Source of the DNA: Bacillota bacterium
Lineage (GTDB): Bacteria > Bacillota > Dethiobacteria > SKNC01
DNA length: 17,151 bases
Assembly (NCBI GenBank): GCA_007121375.1
Contig: SKLX01000107.1
Span: 1-17,151 of the forward strand
Reading direction: 5' to 3'
Shown here: positions 1 through 6,334 of the stretch, in pieces
Layout of the letters: each line of letters opens with the position of its first letter
Numbering within the stretch: the first letter of the stretch is position 1
Position numbers and translations under genes: made by a program
Notes under the pieces: model-generated
Databases searched by the model: none
Told to the model about the DNA's origin: nothing
What the model saw: the letters and a program-made list of their open reading frames with translations, nothing else

Positions 1-39
1 ATTACTAGATTCTAATTATGTTAGTGAGGGGGTTTAAAT

Positions 40-1056
40 TTGGTTACCTTAGTGTCTACTATAATAATATTTGGAGCCCTGGTTTTTTTCCATGAACTGG
101 GTCATTTAATAGCTGCCAAAAAGGCAGGAATTACAGTTTTGGAGTTTGCCCTGGGATTTGGTCCTAAAATAGCTACATTCCAGAAAAATGATACTACCTA
201 TTCTTTGAGGGCTGTCCCCTTGGGGGGTTTTTGTCAAATGCTGGGGGAAACTACGGAAGATACCTCAGTAGGGAGTTTTCATCAAAAGCCTCTCCTGAGC
301 AGGACCATTGTGGTAGGGGCGGGTTCCTTGATGAATTTTGTTTTGGCAGCCCTGCTGTTTTTTGTTCTGTATTTTTTTGTCCAGGGAATTCCCCTTCAAG
401 GTCCTGTCATAGGAGAAGTTTTACCGGGCAGCACTGCTAAAGAAGCAGGGCTAAATTCGGGGGATGTGGTTGTTTCTATTGATGAAAAAAAAAAGGACAG
501 CTGGGAGCAGGTGGTAAACAAAATCCATGCCAACCCTGATACCGCCCTTGGCTTTATTGTGGAAAGGGAAGGTAATTATAAAGAGATCGGGGTGACTCCC
601 CAGGAAGATCCTAACACGGGTAGAGGTATGATAGGAGTAAGTCCCAAAATGGAAAGGTTTGCCCTGTGGAACTCCCTGACCAAGGGCGTGGAAGACACCG
701 TACTTATTACGGGATTGATTGTGGGCAGCCTTTATATGATAATAACTCGCCAGGCTCCTCCTGAGGTAGCGGGGCCTGTAGGAATTGTCCACGCCATAGG
801 GGAGGTTGCTTCCACGGGAATTGAAAACCTTTTGTTTTTTACTGCCCTTTTAAGTATTAACCTGGGCTTTATTAACCTGTTGCCCTTGCCTGCTCTGGAT
901 GGAGGCAGGATTGCCTTTTTCTTCCTGGAGATGGTAAGGGGTAAGCCCCTTAACCCGGAACGGGAAAACTTGATACACGTGATAGGTTTTGCATTGCTGA
1001 TGCTTTTAGTCCTTACTGTAACCTACCAGGACCTGGCCAGGCTGGACGTTTTTTAA
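40..1056 (+). CDS. rseP: RseP/RasP-type site-2 intramembrane zinc metalloprotease
   Basis: Membrane zinc protease of the M50 family that cleaves transmembrane substrates such as anti-sigma factors and leftover signal peptides within the bilayer. The zinc motif HELGH is at residues 18-22 in the first membrane segment, and the third metal ligand lies in the LDGG motif (D287) of a late membrane segment. A single PDZ-like domain spans roughly residues 115-190 (GEVLPGSTAKEAGL is its opening). A second membrane helix (about 92-112) carries GSLMNF, where many relatives have GPxxN. At 338 residues it is shorter than B. subtilis RasP (about 420) but normal for clostridial one-PDZ forms. The start is TTG at 40, seven bases after an AGGGGG ribosome-binding site. 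In many Firmicutes it follows dxr; only 39 bases precede it here, too few to identify an upstream gene. DUF192 follows after 18 bases, probably in the same operon. The function is firm; the substrate is unknown. Confidence 0.95.
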   Translation: MVTLVSTIIIFGALVFFHELGHLIAAKKAGITVLEFALGFGPKIATFQKNDTTYSLRAVPLGGFCQMLGETTEDTSVGSFHQKPLLSRTIVVGAGSLMNFVLAALLFFVLYFFVQGIPLQGPVIGEVLPGSTAKEAGLNSGDVVVSIDEKKKDSWEQVVNKIHANPDTALGFIVEREGNYKEIGVTPQEDPNTGRGMIGVSPKMERFALWNSLTKGVEDTVLITGLIVGSLYMIITRQAPPEVAGPVGIVHAIGEVASTGIENLLFFTALLSINLGFINLLPLPALDGGRIAFFFLEMVRGKPLNPERENLIHVIGFALLMLLVLTVTYQDLARLDVF

Positions 1057-1074
1057 AAAGGAGAATCAAGGGCT

Positions 1075-1431
1075 TTGAAAAAGGTTAAGATAGTGAATAT
1101 TAGCAAAGATAGAGTGCTCCTGGAGGAGGCAGAAATAGCCGAAAGTTTTTTACTGCGCCTGAAAGGGCTTTTAGGTCGGAAAGGTCTGCCTCCGGGGAAA
1201 GGCATTATTATAAAGCCCTGTAATGCTGTTCACACCTTAGGCATGTCTTTTCCTATTGATGTGGCTTTTGTAGATAAAGAGGACCATGTATGCCGCCTTA
1301 TAGAAGGGCTGCTGCCCAACAGGTTCAGTCCCGTGGTAAAAGAAGCTTTTTATGTAGTGGAAGGGCCAGCAGGCTTCTTTGGACATGCTGGCACGGAAGT
1401 AGGGGACAGGCTGGAATGGGTAGAAACTTAA
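1075..1431 (+). CDS. DUF192 family protein, cytoplasmic form
   Basis: 118-residue protein covering the whole DUF192 domain. The family signature is visible: LKGLLGRKGLP near residue 30, a central stretch around CNAVHTLGMSFPIDVAFVD, and a C-terminal GPAGFFGHAGTEVGDRLEW. The molecular function of DUF192 is not established. Many members are secreted or membrane anchored, but this one begins MKKVKIVNIS with no signal peptide or membrane helix, so it is likely cytoplasmic. The start is TTG at 1075 with AAGGAG at 1058-1063, a fairly long spacing of 11 bases. It sits 18 bases after rseP and is probably co-transcribed; a link to the protease is only inferred from that spacing. Confidence 0.85.
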   Translation: MKKVKIVNISKDRVLLEEAEIAESFLLRLKGLLGRKGLPPGKGIIIKPCNAVHTLGMSFPIDVAFVDKEDHVCRLIEGLLPNRFSPVVKEAFYVVEGPAGFFGHAGTEVGDRLEWVET

Positions 1432-1440
1432 TAACTCAAT

Positions 1441-1457
1441 AAGTTAATAACTTAATA
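1441..1457. repeat. Small AT-rich dyad and direct repeat upstream of the antiporter-like gene
   Basis: AAGTTAATAACTT (1441-1453) is a perfect 13-base dyad. The nonamer AACTTAATA occurs at 1425-1433 and again at 1449-1457. It lies in the 56-base gap between DUF192 and the antiporter-like gene. It could be an operator or a chance AT-rich pattern; no clear promoter accompanies it. Confidence 0.3.
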
Positions 1458-1487
1458 CACAGTGTAGGGGTGAAAGGTGGTTTTGTT

Positions 1488-2993
1488 ATGTGGTTTTTGC
1501 CCTTGCTGGCTATACTGGTCCCTGGAATTGGAGCCCTCCTTATTTATGCTATCCGGGAGGAAAGGTTCCGGCTGCGGGGCAGGGTAGCTTCAGGCATAGT
1601 AATATTTAACTTTTTGCTGGTCCTTTTGATGTTTTATTTTACCGCAGCCGGGGACTCCATGGAGATGATTTTTTTCAACCTGGCCGGGGCTGATTTTCTC
1701 CTGCGGGCAGATTACCTTTCCCTTGTTTTTGCCCTTTTATGTAATTTTTTGTGGATTTTCAGCATTGTTTATTCCATAGGTTACATGGAGGACCATCCTA
1801 ATAACAGGCGGTTTTTTACCTTTTATGTTTTAAACCTGGGAATAGCCTGTGGGATAGCCTTTGGGGGGAACCTTTTCACCCTCTTTATATTTTACAAGCT
1901 TTTAACCCTTTCTACTTTTCCCCTGGTAGCCCACAGCGAAACAGAGAAGGCCCGCCGGGCCACCCGCATATACGTATACTATTCTGTGGCCAGCGGAGCC
2001 CTTCTCCTTTATACAGTGGTAGTACTCCAAAGCCTTTATAACCTGGGACAGGTGAATACCCTGACCTTTGTTCCGGCAGGGTTCTTGTCTGCCCACCCCG
2101 TGGATCAGGGCCTTCTCATTGCATTTGGAGCAGGTTTTTTAGGTTTTGCCATTAAAGCCGCCCTTATACCCCTTCACCACTGGCTTCCCCAGGCCATGGT
2201 AGCCCTGGCCCCTGTAAGCGCCCTTTTCCATGCAGTGGCTGTGGTAAACACGGGGGTCTTTGGTATAATGCGCCTGGTTTATTATGTTTACGGTCCCCGG
2301 TGGATTACTGTTGCCGATATTCAAATGTATTTAGTTTTTTTTGCCATCTTTACTGTTATAGCGGGGTCTGTGCGGGCTTTAAAGGAGGAGGAGCTTAAGT
2401 TGAGGCTGGCCTATTCCACAGTAAGTCAAATGGGCTACCTGGTCCTGGCTACAGTTCTCCTTTTACCTGGTGCTCTTACGGGAGCCCTGCTCCATTTTTT
2501 TAACCATGCCTTCTTGAAAATAACCCTATTTTTTTGTGCCGGGATTATCATAGGGGTTACGGGAAAAACAAAAATCAGCGAGCTTTCAGGGGTGGGCAGA
2601 AAATACCGCCGTACCATGGGAGCTTTTTCTATAGCCGCCCTGGGTCTTATTGGGCTTCCTCCCATAAGCGGCTACCTGATTAAGTTTTATCTGATCAGGG
2701 CAGGTCTTCACCTGGATACGGTTTTTGAAACCAGCCTCATCATATCCGTGGTCATTATAAGTGCCCTGTTGAATGCCAGCTACTACCTGCCCATAATTAT
2801 CCAGGCCTATTGGGGGAAGGAGGAGTTTAAGGAGGAAGAGCCTATAAAACCGGAAAAACCCCTACTGGTGGTGCCGGCCTTTATCCTGGCCCTGGGGTGC
2901 ATCATTTTGGGGATATTTCCCTTCTACCTTACTCTGCCTTTAGCTCAGCTGGTGGTGGAAAGCATATGGCAGGGAGTTTTAACGATAATGTAA
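1488..2993 (+). CDS. Complex I/Mrp-type proton-conducting membrane subunit (NuoL/M/N, MrpD-like)
   Basis: Polytopic membrane protein of the Proton_antipo_M family, whose members translocate H+ or Na+ in complex I, Mrp antiporters and membrane hydrogenases. The ATG at 1488 is chosen because AAAGGTGG (1473-1480) lies seven bases before it; an in-frame GTG at 1470 is possible but has a poor ribosome-binding site. The 501-residue length is normal. Family landmarks are the segment around FAIKAALIPLHHWLP, with the TM7 lysine K223, the motif PVSALFHA, and a TM12-like HAFLK with K344. Two positions look unusual: the TM5 region reads FYKLLTLSTF with K137 where MrpD/NuoM-type proteins have a Glu, and TM8 reads HAVAVVNTGVF with N254 where relatives often have Lys. 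No other complex I or Mrp subunit is adjacent, so it is an orphan or partner genes lie elsewhere. Ion specificity cannot be told. A terminator follows directly. Confidence 0.85.
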   Translation: MWFLPLLAILVPGIGALLIYAIREERFRLRGRVASGIVIFNFLLVLLMFYFTAAGDSMEMIFFNLAGADFLLRADYLSLVFALLCNFLWIFSIVYSIGYMEDHPNNRRFFTFYVLNLGIACGIAFGGNLFTLFIFYKLLTLSTFPLVAHSETEKARRATRIYVYYSVASGALLLYTVVVLQSLYNLGQVNTLTFVPAGFLSAHPVDQGLLIAFGAGFLGFAIKAALIPLHHWLPQAMVALAPVSALFHAVAVVNTGVFGIMRLVYYVYGPRWITVADIQMYLVFFAIFTVIAGSVRALKEEELKLRLAYSTVSQMGYLVLATVLLLPGALTGALLHFFNHAFLKITLFFCAGIIIGVTGKTKISELSGVGRKYRRTMGAFSIAALGLIGLPPISGYLIKFYLIRAGLHLDTVFETSLIISVVIISALLNASYYLPIIIQAYWGKEEFKEEEPIKPEKPLLVVPAFILALGCIILGIFPFYLTLPLAQLVVESIWQGVLTIM

Positions 2994-3002
2994 CTTTGAA
3001 GT

Positions 3003-3037
3003 AAAAGCAGCCTTTTTGTAAAGAGGTTGCTTTTTAA
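3003..3037 (+). terminator. Intrinsic terminator after the antiporter-like gene
   Basis: AAGCAGCCT (3005-3013) pairs with AGGTTGCTT (3024-3032), nine base pairs with one G-U, around a 10-base loop, followed by TTTTT. It ends the rseP-DUF192-antiporter transcript 12 bases after the stop codon. Confidence 0.85.
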
Positions 3038-3056
3038 TGTTATTATATAGTAATAT
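3027..3056 (+). promoter_or_regulatory. Possible acpS promoter
   Basis: TTGCTT (3027-3032), 18 bases, TAATAT (3051-3056), just before acpS. The -35 box overlaps the 3' arm of the preceding terminator. The match is modest and AT-rich DNA makes chance matches likely. Confidence 0.3.
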
Positions 3057-3082
3057 TATCTGTAATAATATTAAGGTAAAAG

Positions 3083-3478
3083 GTGGCGGAAGAGAAAGGG
3101 ATGAATAATATAAAGGGAGCGGGCATAGACCTGGTAGAGATAGGCAGGATTAAAAAGGCCTACCTGAAATTTCCCGAAAAATTCCGAAGGAGAATTTTTA
3201 CTCTTGGAGAGCAGGAATATATTTTTTGCCAGAGGCTTCCCTGGGAAAGCCTGGCGGCCAGGTTTGCTGCTAAAGAGGCGGTGATGAAGGCCCTGGGCTG
3301 TGGTTGGGGGCAGGTAGGCTTTAAGGAAATAGAAGTTATAAATGATTCCTCGGGTAAACCCCAGGTGGTCCTTTGGGGTAAGGCTGCTGCTGCAGCCCAA
3401 AACCTGGAGATTAAAAAGATTATTGTTTCCCTTTCCCATAGCCGGGAATATGCCGTAGCCCATGCCATTGTCTGCTAA
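3083..3478 (+). CDS. acpS: Holo-[acyl-carrier-protein] synthase
   Basis: Transfers the 4'-phosphopantetheine arm of CoA to a serine of acyl carrier protein, activating ACP for fatty acid synthesis; cytoplasmic, Mg-dependent, trimeric in the family. The N-terminal GIDLVEIGRI carries the metal-binding Asp. FAAKEAVMKALG is the CoA/Mg motif with the conserved Glu and Lys, and SLSHSREYAVAHA is the C-terminal signature. Length is 131 residues from GTG 3083, against about 120-125 for the family. The GTG has AAGG six bases upstream. An in-frame ATG at 3101 would give 125 residues, closer to the family norm, but has no well-placed ribosome-binding site, so the start is unsettled. In many clostridia acpS directly precedes the NAD(P)HX repair gene; here an iron-sulfur gene block lies between them. 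Confidence 0.93.
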   Translation: MAEEKGMNNIKGAGIDLVEIGRIKKAYLKFPEKFRRRIFTLGEQEYIFCQRLPWESLAARFAAKEAVMKALGCGWGQVGFKEIEVINDSSGKPQVVLWGKAAAAAQNLEIKKIIVSLSHSREYAVAHAIVC

Positions 3479-3504
3479 AAGGAATTTATTTTAAAAACTC
3501 CTTC

Positions 3505-3605
3505 CTCGGGATAATTATTTTTTATTGACAGGGAAAAATTATTTTGGTAAGCTTTTTATGTTTAGTAAATTAGTCGGGTTTTTTATTTTTGCCCCTAATC
3601 CCGAG
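3505..3605. repeat. Inverted repeat flanking the iscR promoter
   Basis: CTCGGGATAA (3505-3514) and TAATCCCGAG (3596-3605) are inverted copies matching at 9 of 10 positions, 81 bases apart. The left arm is upstream of the -35 box and the right arm is in the 5' untranslated region, so they bracket the iscR promoter. This could be a pair of operator half-sites or a coincidence. Confidence 0.4.
3525..3553 (+). promoter_or_regulatory. Promoter of the iscR-nifS-iscU operon
   Basis: A perfect -35 TTGACA (3525-3530), 17 bases, then TAAGCT (3548-3553) preceded by TG at the extended -10 position. Transcription would start near 3560, giving a leader of about 89 bases. The initial transcribed region (3561-3580) contains TTAGT twice with an 8-base period followed by CGGGT. 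It resembles one half of the Fe-S regulator IscR operator, so autoregulation is plausible but the match is partial. Confidence 0.7.
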
Positions 3606-3648
3606 TTTAAAGGTATGGATTAAGGCAGAATCGAGGAGTGCATAAGCT

Positions 3649-4071
3649 ATGAAATTATCGGCCAAGGGACAGTACGGGGTGCGGGCTATGGTAGTCCTGG
3701 CTTTGAATTACCGGGCAGGTCCCATGCCCATTAAAGAAATTGCCGCCCGGGAAAATATTTCCTCCCAGTACCTGGAGCAGATTTTTCTGGAGCTTCGCCG
3801 GGCAGATCTAATAAGCAGTGTCCGGGGAGCCCGGGGAGGTTACATCCTGGCCAGGGATCCCCAGGAAATTAAAATCGGTGATATTGTAAGAGTCCTGGAA
3901 GGGCCCATAGCACCGGTGGACTGTGTCCTGGAGGGTTCCGAAGAGGTTTGTGAACGTACCGGGGATTGTTTAACCCGGGGAGTTTGGGAAAAACTTAGGG
4001 ATAGGATAACCGAGGTTTTAGATGATATATCCCTGGAGGATATGATTAGTACTAGAAAAGTCAGCGGGTAG
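3649..4071 (+). CDS. iscR: Rrf2-family transcriptional regulator, IscR-like
   Basis: Winged-helix Rrf2 regulator that senses Fe-S status and usually represses the cluster-assembly operon it heads. The DNA-binding helices span about residues 8-65, including MPIKEIAARENISSQYLEQI. The three cluster-ligand cysteines C92, C101 and C107 fall in DCVLEG...CERTGDC, spaced like the IscR family (E. coli C92, C98, C104), so cluster binding is likely. This spacing and the adjacent desulfurase favour IscR over CymR, which lacks the cysteines. Length is 140 residues, slightly shorter than E. coli IscR. ATG at 3649 is preceded by GAGGAG (3633-3638). It heads the operon: the desulfurase gene starts 73 bases after its stop, with no convincing terminator between. 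Confidence 0.93.
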   Translation: MKLSAKGQYGVRAMVVLALNYRAGPMPIKEIAARENISSQYLEQIFLELRRADLISSVRGARGGYILARDPQEIKIGDIVRVLEGPIAPVDCVLEGSEEVCERTGDCLTRGVWEKLRDRITEVLDDISLEDMISTRKVSG

Positions 4072-4144
4072 TTTTAGTATATAGATAAAGCCATAAATTA
4101 AAAATATTAAAAGGCTAATTTTTTAATGATGAGGAGGTTTACCA

Positions 4145-5317
4145 TTGGAAAGGATTTATCTGGACCATGGAGCTACAACCCCTCTGGACCCAAGGGTCCT
4201 GGAGGCCATGATACCCTTTTTAAAAGAGGATTTTGGCAATCCCTCCAGCCTCCATTTTTTTGGCAGGGAGGTAAAAAAACAGCTGGAGGAGGCCCGGGAA
4301 AAGGTTGCCGGTATTTTGGGAGCAGAGCCCGAGGAGATTATTTTTACTTCCGGGGGTACCGAAGCGGATAACCTGGCCTTAGGGGGGGTAGTTCGTGCCC
4401 TCAGGGAAAAGGGAAAACATATTATTACCACGGCAGTAGAGCACCACGCCGTGCTGGATACCTGTACCGCTTTAAAAAAAGAGGGTTTTGATATTACCAT
4501 TCTCCCCGTAGACTGTTACGGCATGGTGGAACCCCAGCATGTGAAAGAAGCCATCAGGGAGGATACCCTCCTGGTTTCCGTGATTTACGGGAATAATGAA
4601 GTAGGCACCGTTCAGCCCTTGGAGGAAATAGGGCAGATAACCAGGGAAAAGGGTGTTCTGCTACACACCGATGCCGTGCAGACAGTAGGTAACCTTCCCC
4701 TGGAGGTAGAAAAACTCCAGGTAGACCTGCTGGCCCTTTCGGCCCATAAGTTTTACGGTCCCAAGGGAGCAGGAATCCTGTACTGCCGCCAGGGCATCGA
4801 AATAGACCGGATGCTCTATGGAGGTGGACAGGAAAGGGGGAGAAGGGCAGGGACGGAAAATGTTCCCGGAATTATAGGTATGGCCAGGGCCATGGAGATT
4901 GCCGTGGAGGAAAAAGAGGAAAATACCCGCCGCATGGAGAAGTTAAGGGACAAATTAATTGAAGGGCTGTTGTCCATGGAAGATGTTTACCTGAACGGTC
5001 ACCCCACCAGGAGACTGGCGGGTAATGTCAATGCAAGCTTTGAGTATATTGAGGGGGAGGCTCTCCTTTTAAGCCTGGATTATAAGGGTATAGCCGCCTC
5101 CAGTGGTTCTGCCTGCAGCTCCGGCTCCATGGAGCCTTCCCACGTCCTGTTGGCTATGGGGATTCCCGAACAGACAGCCCATGGTTCCGTAAGGTTTACC
5201 CTGGGGCGTCATACCACCGAGGAAGAGATTGATTATGTTTTAGAAGTTGTTCCAGAAGCAGTCCAGAAGTTAAGGGATATGTCTTCTATTTATCAAGGAA
5301 AAGGGGAGGGGAAGTAA
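4145..5317 (+). CDS. nifS: Cysteine desulfurase (NifS/IscS family)
   Basis: PLP enzyme that converts cysteine to alanine and passes persulfide sulfur to the scaffold protein for Fe-S cluster assembly. MERIYLDHGATTPLD is the class V aminotransferase N-terminus. The PLP lysine is K202 in SAHKFYGPKG, and the catalytic persulfide cysteine is C324 in SSGSACSSGS, the group I loop of IscS/NifS rather than SufS. Length is 390 residues, normal for clostridial NifS/IscS. The start is TTG at 4145, seven bases after GAGGAGG. A competing ATG at 4126 opens only an 81-codon out-of-frame reading and is not a gene. The stop overlaps the ATG of the scaffold gene (TAATG), implying translational coupling and matched dosage. 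Whether it also serves tRNA thiolation is unknown. Confidence 0.96.
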   Translation: MERIYLDHGATTPLDPRVLEAMIPFLKEDFGNPSSLHFFGREVKKQLEEAREKVAGILGAEPEEIIFTSGGTEADNLALGGVVRALREKGKHIITTAVEHHAVLDTCTALKKEGFDITILPVDCYGMVEPQHVKEAIREDTLLVSVIYGNNEVGTVQPLEEIGQITREKGVLLHTDAVQTVGNLPLEVEKLQVDLLALSAHKFYGPKGAGILYCRQGIEIDRMLYGGGQERGRRAGTENVPGIIGMARAMEIAVEEKEENTRRMEKLRDKLIEGLLSMEDVYLNGHPTRRLAGNVNASFEYIEGEALLLSLDYKGIAASSGSACSSGSMEPSHVLLAMGIPEQTAHGSVRFTLGRHTTEEEIDYVLEVVPEAVQKLRDMSSIYQGKGEGK

Positions 5318-5691
5318 TGTACAGCGAAAAGGTTATGGAACACTTTAACAATCCCCGGAACGTAGGGGATATGGAAGACCCCAGTGGAGCAGGGGAAATT
5401 GGTAACGTCCGCTGTGGGGATGTAACCAAAGTTTTTATTAAAGTGAATGGAGAAGGAATTATAGAGGATGTCAGGTTCAGGACCTTTGGCTGTGGAGCAG
5501 CCATTGCTTCCAGCAGCATGCTCACTGAAATGGTGAAGGGCAAGACGGTGGAGGAGGCCTTAAAGGTTTCCAACCTGGATGTGGCCGATGAACTGGGAGG
5601 GCTTCCCAAACAAAAGATGCACTGTTCTAACCTGGCTGCTGATGCCCTCAGGGCTGCCATTGAGGACTATATGAAAAAGCAGGAAAAGTAA
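5317..5691 (+). CDS. iscU: Fe-S cluster assembly scaffold IscU/NifU N-terminal type
   Basis: Scaffold on which iron and desulfurase-derived sulfur assemble into a cluster before transfer to target proteins. All ligands are present: C33 in RCGD with D35, C59 in FGCGAAIASSS, and C103 in MHCSNLAADAL. It has only the N-terminal NifU/IscU domain; the [2Fe-2S] and Nfu domains of full NifU are absent. Length 124 matches the family. The chaperone-recognition motif LPPVK of proteobacterial IscU is replaced by LPKQK before the third cysteine, and no hscA, hscB or ferredoxin gene is adjacent, so cluster release probably does not use that chaperone route. The ATG overlaps the desulfurase stop by one base, and AGGGGAGGGG within the desulfurase end serves as ribosome-binding site. 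Confidence 0.95.
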   Translation: MYSEKVMEHFNNPRNVGDMEDPSGAGEIGNVRCGDVTKVFIKVNGEGIIEDVRFRTFGCGAAIASSSMLTEMVKGKTVEEALKVSNLDVADELGGLPKQKMHCSNLAADALRAAIEDYMKKQEK

Positions 5692-5693
5692 AA

Positions 5694-5722
5694 TTGCCAA
5701 ATAAGTTAATGACTGATAGAAT
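5694..5722 (+). promoter_or_regulatory. Promoter for the YlbF-family gene
   Basis: TTGCCA (5694-5699), 17 bases, TAGAAT (5717-5722), with TG one base before the -10 box (extended -10). It lies just after iscU, so the YlbF-family gene can be expressed apart from the isc operon as well as by read-through. Confidence 0.6.
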
Positions 5723-5747
5723 ATATATAAAGAGAGGGGGGTTTTAA

Positions 5748-6125
5748 ATGGATTCGGTTATTTCAAAGGCAGAAGAACTGGGAATGGCTATACTCAATTC
5801 CCAGGAATATAAATCTTTTAGCGAAGCTCAGGATAAACTGGACGCTAGCCCGGAAGCTCAAAAACTCATCAAGGACTTCCAGGACAAACAGTCCAGCCTG
5901 CACCAGGCCCATCATTCAGGCCAGGGGGTTCAGCAGGAAGAAGTTGATGAATTAAAAGATCTCCAGAAAGATATGTTGGATAATGAAATCATAAAAGAAT
6001 ATGTGGTGGCTAAACAGAAAACAGAAAAACTTATAACTTCTGTTAACCAGGTTTTAAGCAAGACAGTGGGAGAATCCCTGGGAATAGGTGGTTCTTCCGG
6101 CGGCTGCGGCGGCGGCTGCTGTTAA
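5748..6125 (+). CDS. YlbF/YmcA (Com_YlbF) family protein with Cys-rich tail
   Basis: Small helical protein of the family of B. subtilis RicF/RicA (YlbF, YmcA). Together with YaaT those proteins form the Fe-S-containing Ric complex that affects RNase Y-dependent mRNA maturation, biofilm formation, competence and sporulation. The helical domain spans about residues 3-108 (SKAEELGMAILNSQEYKSF at its start). The last residues form a Gly/Ser linker ending GGCGGGCC; C120, C124 and C125 are its only cysteines and could ligate a cluster or metal. Length is 125 residues. ATG 5748 follows a GAGGGGGG ribosome-binding site. It has its own promoter and a strong terminator, so it is nearly monocistronic, directly downstream of the Fe-S assembly genes. 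I cannot say whether it is orthologous to RicF or RicA, or whether it works with YaaT. Confidence 0.85.
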   Translation: MDSVISKAEELGMAILNSQEYKSFSEAQDKLDASPEAQKLIKDFQDKQSSLHQAHHSGQGVQQEEVDELKDLQKDMLDNEIIKEYVVAKQKTEKLITSVNQVLSKTVGESLGIGGSSGGCGGGCC

Positions 6126-6129
6126 GAAA

Positions 6130-6157
6130 AAACGCCCTTAACGGGGTGTTTTTTTCT
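6130..6157 (+). terminator. Intrinsic terminator after the YlbF-family gene
   Basis: AACGCCC (6131-6137) pairs with GGGTGTT (6144-6150), seven base pairs with one G-U, around a six-base loop, followed by a run of T residues to about 6156. It lies five bases after the stop codon. Confidence 0.85.
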
Positions 6158-6334
6158 TTGGAAAGGTAATGTTTAATTTACTCCCCTTAGGGGAATAAAG
6201 AAATAATAATTGTTAAATAAAAGGAAATAGGAATTAAATAAAGAATTTTTTCCATAAGATATAAATACAAGGGGGTGCAGGTCTGGTAACCTGGTTGTGG
6301 TTTAAAAATGAGGCCGGGAGCACCAGGCAAAAGG
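6158..6334. other. AT-rich spacer with small hairpins before the NAD(P)HX repair gene
   Basis: No gene is seen. TCCCC/GGGGA around TTA (within 6182-6194) is a short hairpin, and CAGGT/ACCTG around a six-base loop lies near 6278-6293, close to the start of the next gene. No convincing promoter was found, although AT-rich -10-like strings are present. Confidence 0.4.

Noticed and set aside
4126..4371. ATG-started 81-codon frame at the beginning of nifS
   Set aside because: It is out of frame with the desulfurase, whose TTG start has ideal SD spacing; the composition is low-complexity shadow coding.
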